DNA from: Owenia fusiformis
Taxonomy: Eukaryota > Annelida > Polychaeta > Sabellida > Oweniidae
NCBI GenBank assembly: GCA_903813345.2
Contig: CAIIXF020000591.1
Location: 1-62,000, forward strand
Reading direction: 5' to 3'
Length of the DNA: 62,000 nt
Positions 1 to 12,800 of this stretch are shown piece after piece (within the stretch, counting starts at the first letter, position 1; the number at the start of each line of letters is the position of its first letter). Position numbers and translations under genes: made by a program. The notes under the pieces are model-generated. The model ran no database searches. It worked only from the letters and a program-made list of their open reading frames with translations, and was not told the origin of the DNA.

Positions 1-258
1 CATAAAACGTGCAAAAAGGCTGCATCTCTCTGACTCATTTCTGCCTGCACTGCGTTCCGTTCTATCGTTAGTTCAACGTCAGATCGTTGCTATGGTAAAA
101 TCATTGTACGCGCGAACTAAGCCCGGGTATCTTGGCATGAACGTGAAAAACGAAATTTGCGCAAAAATAAAAAATTGAAAAAATGATCGGGGATCAAACA
201 TGGGGGTCGTGGCAAGTGGTCCCACGGGTGTTCGAAGGATTTCCCGGGAGTAATTGTA
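1..258. other. Single-copy left flank before the duplicated block
   Basis: I see no gene here. The sequence is not repeated at the matching place before the second copy (40184-40442), so the duplication boundary lies at 259. The two flanks differ right up to a shared run of four C followed by TGAGAGAAAT. It may hold SDF4 upstream regulatory DNA, but no motif supports that. Confidence 0.6.
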
Positions 259-667
259 CCCCTGAGAGAAATATTCACAAATTTCTCCAACTTTGGCCTT
301 ACTTGGTGTCAATTTCTTGCTAGAAGACAATACAGAGCCGTATATACGAATGGCATATGGATTTTTCAACAATAAATTAGGGTTGATGCTCATATTATAG
401 TCTGAAATGTCATAATGTGTCATTTCCTGATTTTTTTTCTAGAGATCTAAACTGGATCTAAATAATTTTTGGAAAAGCTTAGCCTAGCGTAAGAGACCAA
501 TAGCATAAGGTTTTATTTTTGGAGAAATCTAATTTGTGGCCCTAAAGACTACATATTGATGTGTATTACCACGGAAGTCACATTGATTATTGCTACAGAA
601 ATAAATCGTAAAGCTCAGTCGAACTATTGGGAACAAATAAGGTGTGAAGGCAAAGAATAGCAAAGCA

Positions 668-3600
668 ATGAGAGGAAAAATCAAGATGCAAAACTATTTT
701 AGGATATGCGTAATGTTGCTGCTGTGTTTAGTTCCAAATATTTTGGGAAAAGCTGTACTTGTTCCAGGAAAAACAGACAGTGGAGATGTAGAGAAGAAAC
801 AAATTAATGCTCAATCACATATACTGCAAAATCAAAATTTAAATGACGTTGAAGAAAACGATATGAACCAAGGTAATGCTAATAAAAAAAATTCAGATAC
901 ACTTCGAGTGGAACCTATGCAAGTGGAAGAGCCACTCAAAAAACTTGACAAGGAAGACCTTAACCCACCAGACCATCTTGATGCAGTTAGAATGGAGCAA
1001 GATGGACATCTTAACAAAGATTGGCGCAAAGAAGTCTTTCTCGGGGAACATGAAGATTTTGATCAAAGCACCAGAGAAGAACAAGATCAAAAGTTAAAGA
1101 TGGTGTTTTACAGGTACATGTAGCCATTGAATTTGTGAAATGTCAATGAATTTTGCTGTTTGAAATGTTCCTGTTGTTGGTTGTCTTTTTGTATTTTTAT
1201 AACCTTCATATTTATTTATTTTCCTGTGAATTTTCAAGATATATTTCAAATTCTAATATGATACTTGACATCACAATATTAATAGACTAGATGCGAGCAG
1301 AAATAATCTTGATTTAGGTTATTAAATATTCAAAATTCAGTACATCTAAAAATATGGTTTCGAAAATTGTCTATCAACTTTGAAAATTTGATTTTTTTGA
1401 AAACGTGACTTCTTGTTCGAGTTGATTCCCCATAGACCCCATGTTACAAAATCACAAAAAGTAAATTATCTTCTCTTGTATTGGACAGATAACATTTTCT
1501 TTTATTGGACATATTTTAATTTGCATAACTATTAGATACATAAGGGTTATATGAAAATTGAACCATGCAAATAGATGTAATTTAAGTTAACAGGAACTTT
1601 CTACCATACCCGCCATGCTATCTGACCCGAATGAGCCACCTGGTGGTGAATCTGGTAACTACCTACTCGCATCTGGGTTATTAGAACAGTTGATTTACTG
1701 GTCTATAATGGCTCATGGAGTAAGTATGACCACTAAATTCCATCAACGCTAATGGTTATTTTTCTGATTTGTTTATCATAATTAGAATCTTAAAACAAAG
1801 ACCTTGATTCTATTATTTATGGTAAATATATGACCTCAGATTTTATTCTGGCCTTTTCCAAAGACCTCAACTTCTAATGTGCGATTTTGGTCTTTTAACA
1901 ACGAGCAGAATAAAATTTTAGGTCATATATTGTACCATGAATCATAGAATCTCGGTCTTTATTCCTTAAAGAATTTGTGAAATTTAGAAATTTATTTATT
2001 GTTGTCAGTATGTTGTCAGTGTATCTAGTGGAACATGTATGTTTAATTATAACAAAGTTTGGTAGGGATATACAGGGAAGCCATCCATCTGTCTTAGTCA
2101 GTCCATCTGTCTTGATGAAGTTCAGATACTAGTTGATAGATTTTCTTCATATGTAGTAGAGAGATGTATATCGGTGAATAAATGTATGCAAAAAGTAATC
2201 ATTTCAAAATGGCCGCTGCTTTAAAAATAGTGGGAATTGTTTGCAAAAATCTAAGTTTTTCATTATCAACCAAAGTAATGAATATTAACTTTTGAAATTT
2301 TGGTAGTATAATCACAACATTATATATTTACAGGTCTAGTATTCAGTATTTTTAAGCGTGACCCCCAGTGGCCATCTATGGAGTCCCGTGTATAGATCTC
2401 AAATAAAAGACAATTTTGTGTGGATTGCAAATTTTGTATCATTTTTTCTGATTCAGGATTTTGCAATAATTTCCTGATCAAAGTAAAGCCATATAATAAT
2501 ATTATACTCAAATTGAAGCGATCTGAAGTAGATCACAATTATGGTATTGTTTCATAAGTTCCAGTACAACTTTTGGTCCTTTCCCTTTGGGACTCATGCT
2601 TAGATAGTGATATCGGTTCTTGAATGGTGGGGGGAAAGGGGGTATTAGACATTATTTCTTTTCAGGTTAGATCACGGTTTTGGGATACATGGGGTTTGTT
2701 TTTTCTTGACTGGTATGCACTTAGAGTTTGCTTTTCTTGCTAAGTTCCATTACAACTTTTGGTCCCTTCCCTTTGGCACTCGTGCTTAGATATTCACTGA
2801 TTCGTGCCAATGAAAATTAAAAATGGCTGTCTAAAGTTGGAATTCGCAAAAATAATTTAGAGATCTCTTCTATACTGTATCAATACCAGTATTGTCTTTA
2901 TGATTTGTGCCTTTGAAACTCCTACATTAGGTCACCCAAATGTTTAAATTGGTGGAAATTCTGATCTCCAATGTCCGTCTTTTATTATCTGCAAATCATG
3001 GGTAGAGAAGACATAACATAACATTATGGCATACAGATTCATGAATATTTTTTTGGGAGTTGCCAATTTTTAGTTTATGACATTCAGATGTGCATTTTGT
3101 CTTTTTCAGAGTGGACACAGATAAAGATGCACACATAAGCTACACTGAGATGGAGACCTGGATACAGTCTAAGGTCAAAGAACATTTTGATGAAGCTGCT
3201 GAAGAGAATAATAGAATCTTTAAAGCATTAGATACAAACAAAGATGGTAAGACAGATCATTTTTGAACAGCCATGGGAGTTAAACCGGAATTTTCTCCAG
3301 AAATGAAGGGTTTCCCCTTTACAAATATTGGTTTCAAATAAAATATCAATACTGGTAGGCCTTCTGTAATTGGCGTAAATTCTGATATATATATTTGCTG
3401 CCTTATGTACAATAACAAAACTTTAATCTTGTTTTAAAAAGGCAACCATACATCCAGTATAGGTAATGATACTTTGAATATTTGTTGCAGGTTTTGTTTC
3501 ATGGACAGAGTACTGTATCCAATTTCTGGTTGCTCATGGATATGACCAGAAAACTTCAGAGAAATACATGGAAGACTATGAAATAATAGAAGTGAATGAT

Positions 3601-6600
3601 GAAGGTATATTGAATCTGTGAATGTCCACACAGTTAGTAATAAGACCAAATGGGTTGACCACATAGAGATTTCACTGTTCAGAAATCTCAATATTATATC
3701 AGGATCAGACTTCGGCTATGGTAGACTAGTATTTTCCAAATTGAAAATCTTTGTTGAAATGTTGTGAAGTGTGAAAGGGCCTCTTTTTGCAAGTGAAACA
3801 CAAATTCAAAGATCTAGTATGAGAATTGATTATTGAATCATTCTTTGCAAATACTGAGGACTGTACAATTATATAGTTTATATGTTAGACAATAAATTGT
3901 ATATTATTTGAAGAAAGCATTGGTATTTTTATTCAGTACGAGATCATATGGTGAAGAATAAGTTTCGCTGGTCCGAGGCAGATGAAGACCCTATGGACAA
4001 CCAGCTGAACTTAAGCGAATTTAAGGCATACAGACACCCAGAGCAAAGCTTTAGAATGCTCGACAACATGGTCAGGGATATCCTAGAGAGTTTAGGTCAG
4101 TACATTATAATCCATTTGATTTCTGTTTATCAGTGCATCGTGAAAATTCTAGAACACAAGCACATTGCAATGTAGAGATTGCAATGGAACTGTGATATAT
4201 GTACGGTATGTATGTATGTATATATTTATTGCCCTTTATATAAAGGGGACACATGTATACACATTATGTAAATGTTAAATTGAAAATGATCACTATTTAC
4301 AAGCAAACAGTATTGTTGCGTTTTGACTGACAGCGACGCCAAGCTACCGCATAGACTCACACTGCCGATGGCATTTGATCACATTAAAATGAGAGACTAG
4401 TTTAGTTTTGGGGACAATTATCTTATTCCTAGAAATCTTGCATGTGAGAATCATGATGAATATTCGGTCTGACATTTGTACAAATAATATAATGTAGCGT
4501 GTAATCAATCAATAGATTAGCATTGACAAAAAATAGTTCTCATGATCCTTTCCCACATCATTGGACATTCAAAGTTCCAGTCAATAAAACGCTAAAACCT
4601 TAGATTTAAATTCCAGATGCTAATCATGATTCAATATTGACGGAGCAAGAGTTTATCGCACTGCCCCCTGGTGAGGTTGAGTCTGAATGGCGGGAATCTG
4701 ACAAACTCTGGCAGGATGAGAGACGTAAAGAATTTCAAAATACGATTGATATTGATAAAAATGGAAAAGTTACAAAAGATGAGTTAAAGGTAAGGAGAAT
4801 GAATGCTTGTATAAGAATGTTTGGAAAATAGCATGGGCTAAAAAGTGACTAAAAAGTTGACTGGCTCTATTAATGAAATACAGTAAAATCTCTCCGACAA
4901 GGAATAGTTTTCAGAAGAACCTAATATTTTCCATTGACTTACATGTTAACATACCCTCTCTGTAAGGAACACCTGTTAACTGGTAACAATGAACAGTGTT
5001 TTAGGGCAAAGTTAATAAATTTACCTATTCACAAGGAACTTGGAAAATGAATATGTGAATGGATGGCTTAATCCAATATGTGATTCTAAAGAGCTTAGTT
5101 TAATATGAATCAGATTAGAATAAGCCGAATGTTGACTACAGCTGCGACATCTCTACCTCTGTTAATTACCCCAATATTGTTTTAATTGATCCGTTTTAAC
5201 AATAGATAATTATCCCATCGAACAAAGTTCGGAGGGATATAGGGAACGCCTCTGTCCGTACGTGCGTACATACATCCATCCATCCGTCCGTCCATCCGGG
5301 CAATAACTCAAATACCGTTGGGCCGATTTTGTTCATATTTTGTACACATATACCCAATGGGGTAGAAGTTCTGCTCGAAAACCGATTGATTAAGCTAGAA
5401 ATGTAAATACAGAAGAAATACATGGCAGCCATCTTGAAAAATGGCTGCCTTTGCACGTCATTTTACGATTTTTGCTGTAACTTGAAAAGTAGTGGAGCGA
5501 TTTTGTTCATATTTGGTATGTGAACACTTTAAGCATGGCACAATGTCTAATGACATTTTTGGTAGTAGCTGGCCATTTTGAAAAATGGCCGCCATTTTTA
5601 TGTGTGTTATTTAATATTTTTTACTTTAAGTCAAAAAATAGTGGAGCGATTTTGTTCATATTTGGTATGTGAATACTTTAAGCATGGCCCAATTTCTAAT
5701 GACATTTGGTTAGTAGGCGGCCATTTTGAAAAATGGCCACCATTTTTTACGTTTTTTTTCGATAACTTGAAAAGTAGTGGAGTGATTTTGTTCATATTTG
5801 ATATGTGAATACTGTGTGACACTTCACGTAGTAGGTGGCCATTTAAAAAATGGCTGTCATTTTTACATTTTTTACTATAATTAAAAAGTATTAGAGCGAT
5901 TTTGTTCATATTTGATATGTGAATACTTAAGCATGGCACATTGTCTAATAAAATTTTGGGGAGTAGTCGACCATTTTGAAAAATGGCCACCATTTTTATG
6001 TGTGTTATTTTACATTTTTTATTATAATTCAAAAAGTAATAGAGCGATTTTGTTCATATTTGATATGTGAATACTCATAAGGATTGCATACTATTTTATG
6101 ACATTTTAAGTAGTAGGCAGCCATTTTAAAAATGGCCAGCATTTACATTTATATGTGGCTACTTAAAAGCATATTACTTATTCTGATGACAACTTGGCTA
6201 GTGAGCAACCATTTTGAAAATGGTGGCCTTTCTTATGATTCTTATTTTATTGATATGTAAAAATGCCAGTCATTTCTTTTCGATGGGATCTGCTACGCTT
6301 TGGCGTGGCGTTGCCGTTGTTCTGGTTTTGACTGCATTAGATTATGTACAATTTACCAGGGTGCCTGCAAAATGTGTAGCTATGAAAAAATATTTCCATC
6401 CTATGTATAGAACTGACCTTTATGTGATTCAATCAAAACTTTGTTATCAACCTTTAAAAGTATAAATCTCTATGTATGTATGTATAAATCCACCCTGCAA
6501 AAACAATCATGGTTGAGTGACATATTTAATTTGATGAATTATCTGCACTTTCAGCAATATGTAGACCCACTGAATATCAACCATTCCAAGACTGAAGCAA

Positions 6601-6731
6601 AGAACCTTGTGGATATTGCTGACACTGATCATGATGAGAAACTCTCCATTGATGAAGTTATGGAGAACAGAGATATATTCTTAGGCAGCAAAATGATGGA
6701 CACTGGAAAGAGTTTCCATGATGAATTTTGA
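668..6731 (+). CDS. SDF4: 45 kDa calcium-binding protein (Cab45/SDF4), copy 1
   Basis: CREC-family, six-EF-hand Ca2+-binding protein of the Golgi lumen; in vertebrates it helps sort secretory cargo at the trans-Golgi network. Exons read as 668-1113, 3110-3246, 3491-3604, 3937-4095, 4617-4789 and 6555-6731, all with GT-AG borders and compatible phases, giving 1206 nt or 401 aa (vertebrate Cab45 is about 360). ATG 668 is the first in-frame Met after the TAA at 638, and a hydrophobic signal peptide (FRICVMLLLCLVPNILG) follows. A charged linker fills residues 40-145. EF loops are at 151-162, 190-201, 248-260 (one residue long, probably weak), 286-297, 330-341 and 366-377. The C-terminus, FLGSK then HDEF, matches the Cab45 ending (HEEF in vertebrates). 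Introns hold foldback and palindromic repeats. The gene converges on SLC17. An AATAAA at about 7391 could end the transcript. Family assignment is strong; function is inferred from the family. Confidence 0.93.
1797..1960. mobile_element. Foldback MITE-like inverted repeat in SDF4 intron 1
   Basis: The arms at about 1797-1852 and 1903-1960 are imperfect reverse complements of about 57 bp. Both read, on their own strand, AAAGACC..GATTCTAT..AT..ATGGTA, then ATATATGACCT, then ATTTTATTCTG. The loop is about 50 bp. There is no coding capacity, so I read it as a hairpin non-autonomous DNA element. No clear target-site duplication is visible. Confidence 0.7.
2051..2230. repeat. Degenerate relative of the 5.2-kb palindromic repeat element
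   Basis: It starts AACAAAGTTTGGTAGGGATA, followed by CAGGGAAGCC, a CCATC-rich run and later AAAATGGCCGC. The same ordered features (AACAAAGTTCGGAGGGATAT, then GGGAACGCC, CATC/CGTC runs and AAATGGC motifs) head the larger element at 5212. It appears to be a shorter, older member of that family in SDF4 intron 1. Confidence 0.55.
2557..2792. repeat. Two 51-bp direct repeats in SDF4 intron 1
   Basis: About 51 bp at 2557-2607 (AAGTTCCAGTACAACTTTTG, then a CCCTTTGG and CTTAGAT block) recurs at 2742-2792 with a few changes, 185 bp apart. No gene is seen here. Confidence 0.65.
4200..4255. repeat. GTAT microsatellite and CCCTTTATATAAAGGG palindrome
   Basis: A short (GTAT)n run is followed by a 16-bp perfect palindrome, CCCTTTATATAAAGGG, in SDF4 intron 4. 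No function is evident. Confidence 0.6.
5212..6235. repeat. Palindrome-cored tandem repeat element in SDF4 intron 5
   Basis: A head (CATCGAACAAAGTTCGGAGG, then GGGAACGCC and a CATC/CGTC run) is followed by about six degenerate units of roughly 110-150 bp. Most units carry GATTTTGTTCATATTTG, then TATGTGAA, then a near-palindrome of the type GGCCATTTTGAAAAATGGCC (about 5571, 5719, 5838, 5970, 6119 and 6208). Apparent open frames across the units (for example 6032-5631 on the - strand) come from the repeat and look non-coding. Confidence 0.75.
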
Positions 6732-9700
6732 AATATCACTAAGTTTCATGTTATTCTCTAGCTTAATTGATTTGAGTTATACAAAGCTAGATATTGCTGA
6801 ATAGGGGAGAAGAGAAACACAGGACAAAATGCTGAATGGGGAGGAAAGAAAGCAATCCAAGATTCAAATGCCTGGAAGGCCTTTTGAAAAATAATTTCCA
6901 TTTTTACACAATCTAAAAATTGTTAACAAAATCGTTTGAAAGTTGTAAAAAATGTTTGAAAACCTTTGTATGTATGTTATTTCTGTATGTTCACCAAACT
7001 CTTGTGATTGAATATTTAAATTTTAAGTTGAGCTGATGTAGGATACTGTTTTTATCCTTACTTGAATTCCATTGAGTGCAGTCATTGAATCCTTCAAGTC
7101 AGTCTAAAAGGTATGGCAAAGGTACAGTAATTGGGAATATTTATTTTGCCTTTCTCACATGCATGACAATTTTATCCAGGAATTTAGATATTATTTTTAT
7201 CACACTTTTTCATATTGCACTTTGAAAAAGTGCCATATTATTATTATTATCTTGTGCTTATGGGTGACGGCCATTCAAAGTGTGATATTTTCAATTGTGT
7301 CTTGTTATGCAGTGTGCTGCTATTCAGAAGTCAACAAAATTAACCAATGGGAACTTTGGAATGGTCTCCTATTATCAACAATTGTTGAAGAATAAAGATA
7401 ATTTTGTTAGTGTGAAGAAAGTAAATGATGATTTAATGAAGATTTGTTTTTTTCTTTATATTCAAGTGAAAGACAAATCAACATATTAAAACGTCATTAT
7501 ATGAGGGTAGGGCTCAAACCATGTTGAAATTTTCCACAACTGTTGATGATTAGACACCATCCAATATTTGTGCAATTGTTCACAAAAAACACTTTTGAAA
7601 AAGCACCTTCACTGGGATTTGAACCCAGATCATATACATTCTACCAGGGTTATTATCAGGGGATGTTATTGGGAAGTGTCAACTAGATACTCCCTATGTA
7701 AATATAAAATCTGTTGTTGAGATAGTAGACAGCTTTCAATATAAGTTATTTGGAATACGTATACTTGTACTTGTATAGCAATGGGGAGGAACTCTGGAAA
7801 CAAAGATTAATTCTGCCAATGCTGGGATATTCACAACAAATCAATTCCCTCATTTAGGAAATGAGAAAACATTTCCTTATGAAATGTTCTTTCCTGGTTT
7901 CTTGAGAATCCTTCCTCCCCAGTGGTGTTTACGTCGTTTACAACTTAAAATTGCAGTATAAATTTGACTGAAAACTTATGTCGAAAGCTCTCTCATACTT
8001 AGCTAAATGTACACTGTTGAGATATACAACATTCTTGAACACTTTTTTCCAAACAAACATTTAGTTATTTATTGTTACATAGTACTCTATGCTCCATTTA
8101 TCAGTATCAATATCTCTGTTTATTATTCAGCATTCATAGAAACAGTATGTATACCTACTTCATAGTACTTAATGCTACAATAATATTTAATGTGCCATGA
8201 TGTGTACAGGGTGTTTCATATGTATGCACCCCCATAAACTCATATATATAGTATCGCCAACCTATCATGTTATATATCATTTTATTTCTTATGGAAAGTT
8301 ACATAGAATTGCAGTTTCAGAATCCAGGGGTGTCCCTGACAAAATATACTTGGTATCAAAGTTTTCGGGTATGGGGTCATTTAGACAAAATATCCTGTAC
8401 TGAACATTTACCCAGAAACATTCTGACATTCTTTTCTATATCAGCTATTAGTGCTATCCATTGTTGACATTTTACTTCCACTTGTATGTTTACACATAGC
8501 AGGGTTTTTAACCAAATTTTTATCATCTTTCTTCAAAGTGCTGCATTGTTGTTGTCTGGTGCTACTGGCTGTAGGTAGGCCACATATTAATCTTGTCATT
8601 CGTGGAAAACTGCTTATATACTCACTACTTTTACAGATGCAAGAGCAGACTAGCACCAAGATCTGATTAGGTTTTGGGGATGCTAGGAATATAACTTGGT
8701 GGCCATTTTGAATTTTTTAATAAATCTTGTGATCTTTATCACTTTGTGTGTAGCTATATTTTCTCTAAAATTGAAAGTTCGTTGAAACAGGAATCCTTAA
8801 ACCCTGAAAATAATCAAGAAAAGGGACCAGGGATGATTTTACATAAGCAGAAAGGAATCACCAAACAGATTGAAGTTTCTATGATGTGAAATGTGTAATG
8901 TTTCCATGACTACATTAAATGATCTGCTATTTGAGCTATTTTAGTTTGAAATAGTTTTTTATTTATGCATTTATATATTGAATGTCTTATAGTTGAGGTT
9001 GAAGTTTGACACAGACCTGTGATCCTATGAGTTGTCGAATTATAACTTATTGCATAATGTAAATGTGAACATGGTGGTAAGATCAGCTCCACACTGAGGG
9101 CTCAAGATATGACGAGGTCTTGTTATTATAGTATCTGTCACTACCGGTGGGGTATAAGTTCAATATATTATACAGGCTCAAAATTTTTGTGGTATTTTAA
9201 TTTCATTTTAATAAAGGTTATGTCTCTAAAATTGAAGTTTGGCTGCTTTGTTTATCATGTCATTTCAGGTACGTTGTATTTTCGTTCCAAATTACCAAAT
9301 CCTTTAAATTGATAAAGGAATGCAATGCCCAAATACCTGTACAAGCTATTTTCTAATATATGGACCTTTTAAGATTTAAGCATTTGTACAGAATTTAAAG
9401 GAAATTGAAATCAACACCTAGTCAATTGACTGTTTATGCGCTAACATGAGAAAATATTTCGTTTTGCTACTGTTAACAATTCTGGTAATATATCAATCCC
9501 GATATCAGAATATGCGCGTTTTGATTCAGAGCACGATTTTATTACAATTCCAGTATAATAAATGAGCCATCGATCATCAGAAAAGAGATTTATCACACCC
9601 GATAAAACTTGACCTGTAACACAAAACTAAGAAAAATCTCAAAAGATGAATATGGATGATGAGACCTGTTTTCCAATGATTAGGCCCAAATGTATGATGT

Positions 9701-9807
9701 TTGTATACATTTCATTTACTTCGTCCGTCAAAGTAGAATGCATGAGGCTATTACTGAATGGATTCATAGCCAAATTTAAACCAGTCGAGCATAGAAAAGT
9801 CAGGCAT
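6732..9807. other. Spacer between convergent SDF4 and SLC17 3' ends
   Basis: I find no convincing coding exon. The SDF4 3' UTR probably occupies the left part (AATAAA near 7391). The SLC17 3' UTR occupies the right edge (TTTATT near 9538, a - strand AATAAA about 265 bp after its stop). Short open frames at 7159, 8197 and 8451 have no recognisable domains and are preserved in copy 2 only because the DNA is identical. Confidence 0.6.
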
Positions 9808-12800
9808 TTATGAAGCTGGGTATAGTGAATGTCTGTGCATTTGACGATCCAAAGTTGGGGAATATGCGGAGAGTTGGCTGCCTCTGCGTGCATTAGGGTC
9901 TGTTACGATACCAAAACCCCATGGTTGCTCCTCTCCACTGGCCCAGAGTCCGTATACTATCGACCCCAAGACTGACACGGCTGCACACAGGTAGAACACT
10001 ACCTGCCATTCTTCCCTGGAACCCTTGAAAAAAGAATGTTTAGAATCGTATGTACCCATCATCACCGTCAGATTGCTGGCTGTACTAAAGCGAGGGGAGT
10101 TGTGCTACACTAATTAACGTTACACTATGTACACGTGCATTTATTTTGCCTGGACGTGTTCGCGGGATGTTCTTACGTTTACTGTGAGGAGTCCAACCAC
10201 ATTTGGTGCAACCATTCCTGTTATGGTTGCAATTGTGTTTGTGATACCCATCAATACCCCAGCATATCTGCAAGAAACAACGTCAACATGCTATATTTCT
10301 GAAAATGTTTTTCAGAGTTGAATTTTGTATATTATTTCTCTGGGATACGTTTCAAACTTTGTTACGTTGACAGTTGACAACATACACTTTAACTGTCACC
10401 ATGACAATTGACCGACCATTTCTGTCACGTTAACAGTAGACCCCTCCCCGTCAAGTCGGAAGTTGACGCCATACCTGTCACGTTAACAGTTGATGGCATC
10501 ATGCCATTCCTGTCACATTGACAGTTGACGCCACACTTGTTACGTTGACAGTTGATGTTCTACTTGTCACGTTGACAGTTGACGCCTACTTGTCACATAG
10601 ATGATTATACTACTGGTCAGTATTGACAGTTGAGGTCATACCGATCACGTTGATTGCTGACGCTATACCACCACACTGTCACTTTGACAGTTGACGCCAT
10701 ACCTGATATGGATGGAGCAATGTTTGCTTCAAATAAAATGTGTTACATGATTCAAGTTTATCACTATTGATGACATAAAGTGGTTACCTTGGTGTGAGAT
10801 CGACGTGGTTTATCCCGAATCCTGGTCTATTGAGGCCTGTTGTCATTATGGCCAATGTCATGCATCCCGCCACAACGTATCTATGCTCACAACCTAGCTG
10901 ACTGACAACCAAAAGAAATGCTGTTGGTATCAGAAACCCTAAATGAAGAAATTAGAATGAACAAAAGTTACCGAGCACTTTCATCTAGAGATGAAATGGG
11001 CGTGGCACACGAAAAATGTAAATGTCTTCAATTTCTTTTATGAGCCTACTTTTTTAAAAGCCCTAGCTTTGTCATAGATCATGGGCTATTACGAACCTAA
11101 AGTTTGGAATAATTTCCTCGTTGCAGTGGTCGTTAAAATTGACCTTTCCCTTAGTTTATCTGCCAGGAAACCGCTGCCTACAGCTGTGAAAAACATGCAG
11201 AGGTAGGGCAACGCTGACAGGAAGCCATTCTGAAAATGGGGTGTATGATGATAATATCGATGAAACAGGTTTAGGAGCTATTGAAGAACAAGAAAAACAT
11301 CGGTGCGCCTGCAAGATGCGCTGTCATTTTATGGCTTATCGAAACATTTTATTAGATACTTGCAAATAATCAAAATTGCATTTTCAAAAAGTGCATTCGA
11401 GCATTCGGCTGGGTGCGTAGAGGTTCCTCTGGACAACACATGATGTTGATATCTTTGTGTTTTAAAATGTGGTTCCTCGATGAATTTTGACAAGTTTAGA
11501 CGATATGTAATCGAAGTTTGGCCTTTTTATACAACGGTTGCACATTAATGAAGGCCACCATGTATACATAGATAACTTAGACGGATACCAGAAAACATTA
11601 ACAAGACAAATCAGAATGGGGTGATAAATGTTGGGTCCGCGCATTATACCCATTAAACCCAGTATACCGACGCGCATTATACCGAAACCCATTACACCGA
11701 CGCGCATTGTACCGAAAGGCGTGACCGAATGCCATAATCACTGTTCCACAACTAGTTACTTTGACGGAATGTCAATGTAACAAAGTGGATAAATTCCTGG
11801 TTACGAATTTTTGCTTTCTCGATTTAAACCTACTAATAAGTCAAGTTGCAGATTATAATTTGGCCCAAAGTTAGAAAATATAGCCTAGTTTTAATAAGTT
11901 TCTTCGATTTGAAATTTGTTTTGTAAATGAAGCTGTAATTCATAAGCCCCTCGCTTTGATTACATTGACGAAAGCCCGTTATATTACCAATGTATGTTAC
12001 TTTGACGACTTACGTCAATGTAACAAAAGCGATGGTCTAAATGCACAAATTACAGCTTTATTGGAAAATCAAATTCCACACCGAGAATATTTCTAAAAGC
12101 TAGACTATATTTTCTAACGTTGTGCCAAATGATAATCCGCAACATAAGTTTTAATCGAGAAAACAAAAAACACATATCCAGGAAGTTCAGTTTTAAAAGA
12201 TAGAAGTTGGTAGCTTCCTCAATAACAAGGCATTATATTTAGACCCAAGATATTACCTTCTAAAAAGTGTAACAAGTGTTACAGATGCCAAATACTGTCC
12301 CTTGATGCTGGTTTCGAAAACATGGTGGCTTTAACAATATGTCAACACTTCTTGTTGTAGTGGTATAGAAAAAGCTATCTCTTTGGAAATGTCCTAACAA
12401 AACATTTGGATGTCGTACATCATAACTTTAAGGAAATATAAGCCAGCTCGGTTATCAAATAGCAGGAATACGGTAAATGTTATTTTTACAAACAGATTTG
12501 AATTAGAGTAAATAAACAGTGATGTTTGGAGCCTATAATTGAGATGAATGAAAAGTGACAATTCCACATATGCACATTATGATGTGCAATAGCCAAATAT
12601 GAATATCCGTCCCATTCATTTTTCATGTATTCATTTTCTGTTGATCTGTATTGTAGTGTACATTGTATGTACAATTGTTTTTATTTGATAAATAAATAAA
12701 ATAATTATAGAAGAAACAAAAGTTTTCATTAGTGGAACATACATTAACAGTTACCTTTCTCAGGATTTATAAAATGCTTCAATGGGGATTTATAGCCCGA

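Noticed and set aside
893-1097. Alternate-frame ORFs over SDF4 exon 1
   Set aside because: They overlap the strongly supported SDF4 coding exon and have no domain features of their own.
5631-6032. 133-codon - strand frame
   Set aside because: It is a translation of the palindromic tandem repeat, with repeated peptide strings, and it shrinks to 107 codons in copy 2 because of a T-run length change.
7600-7665. tRNA-like T-arm on the - strand (CTGGGTTCAAATCCCAG)
   Set aside because: A perfect T-arm and B box, but no matching D-arm, anticodon arm or acceptor stem can be placed; at most a SINE or tRNA fragment.
11462-11707. 81-codon - strand frame with Gly/Met/Arg repeats
   Set aside because: Its N-terminal repeats are the translated 32-bp subunits of the CpG-rich inverted repeat.
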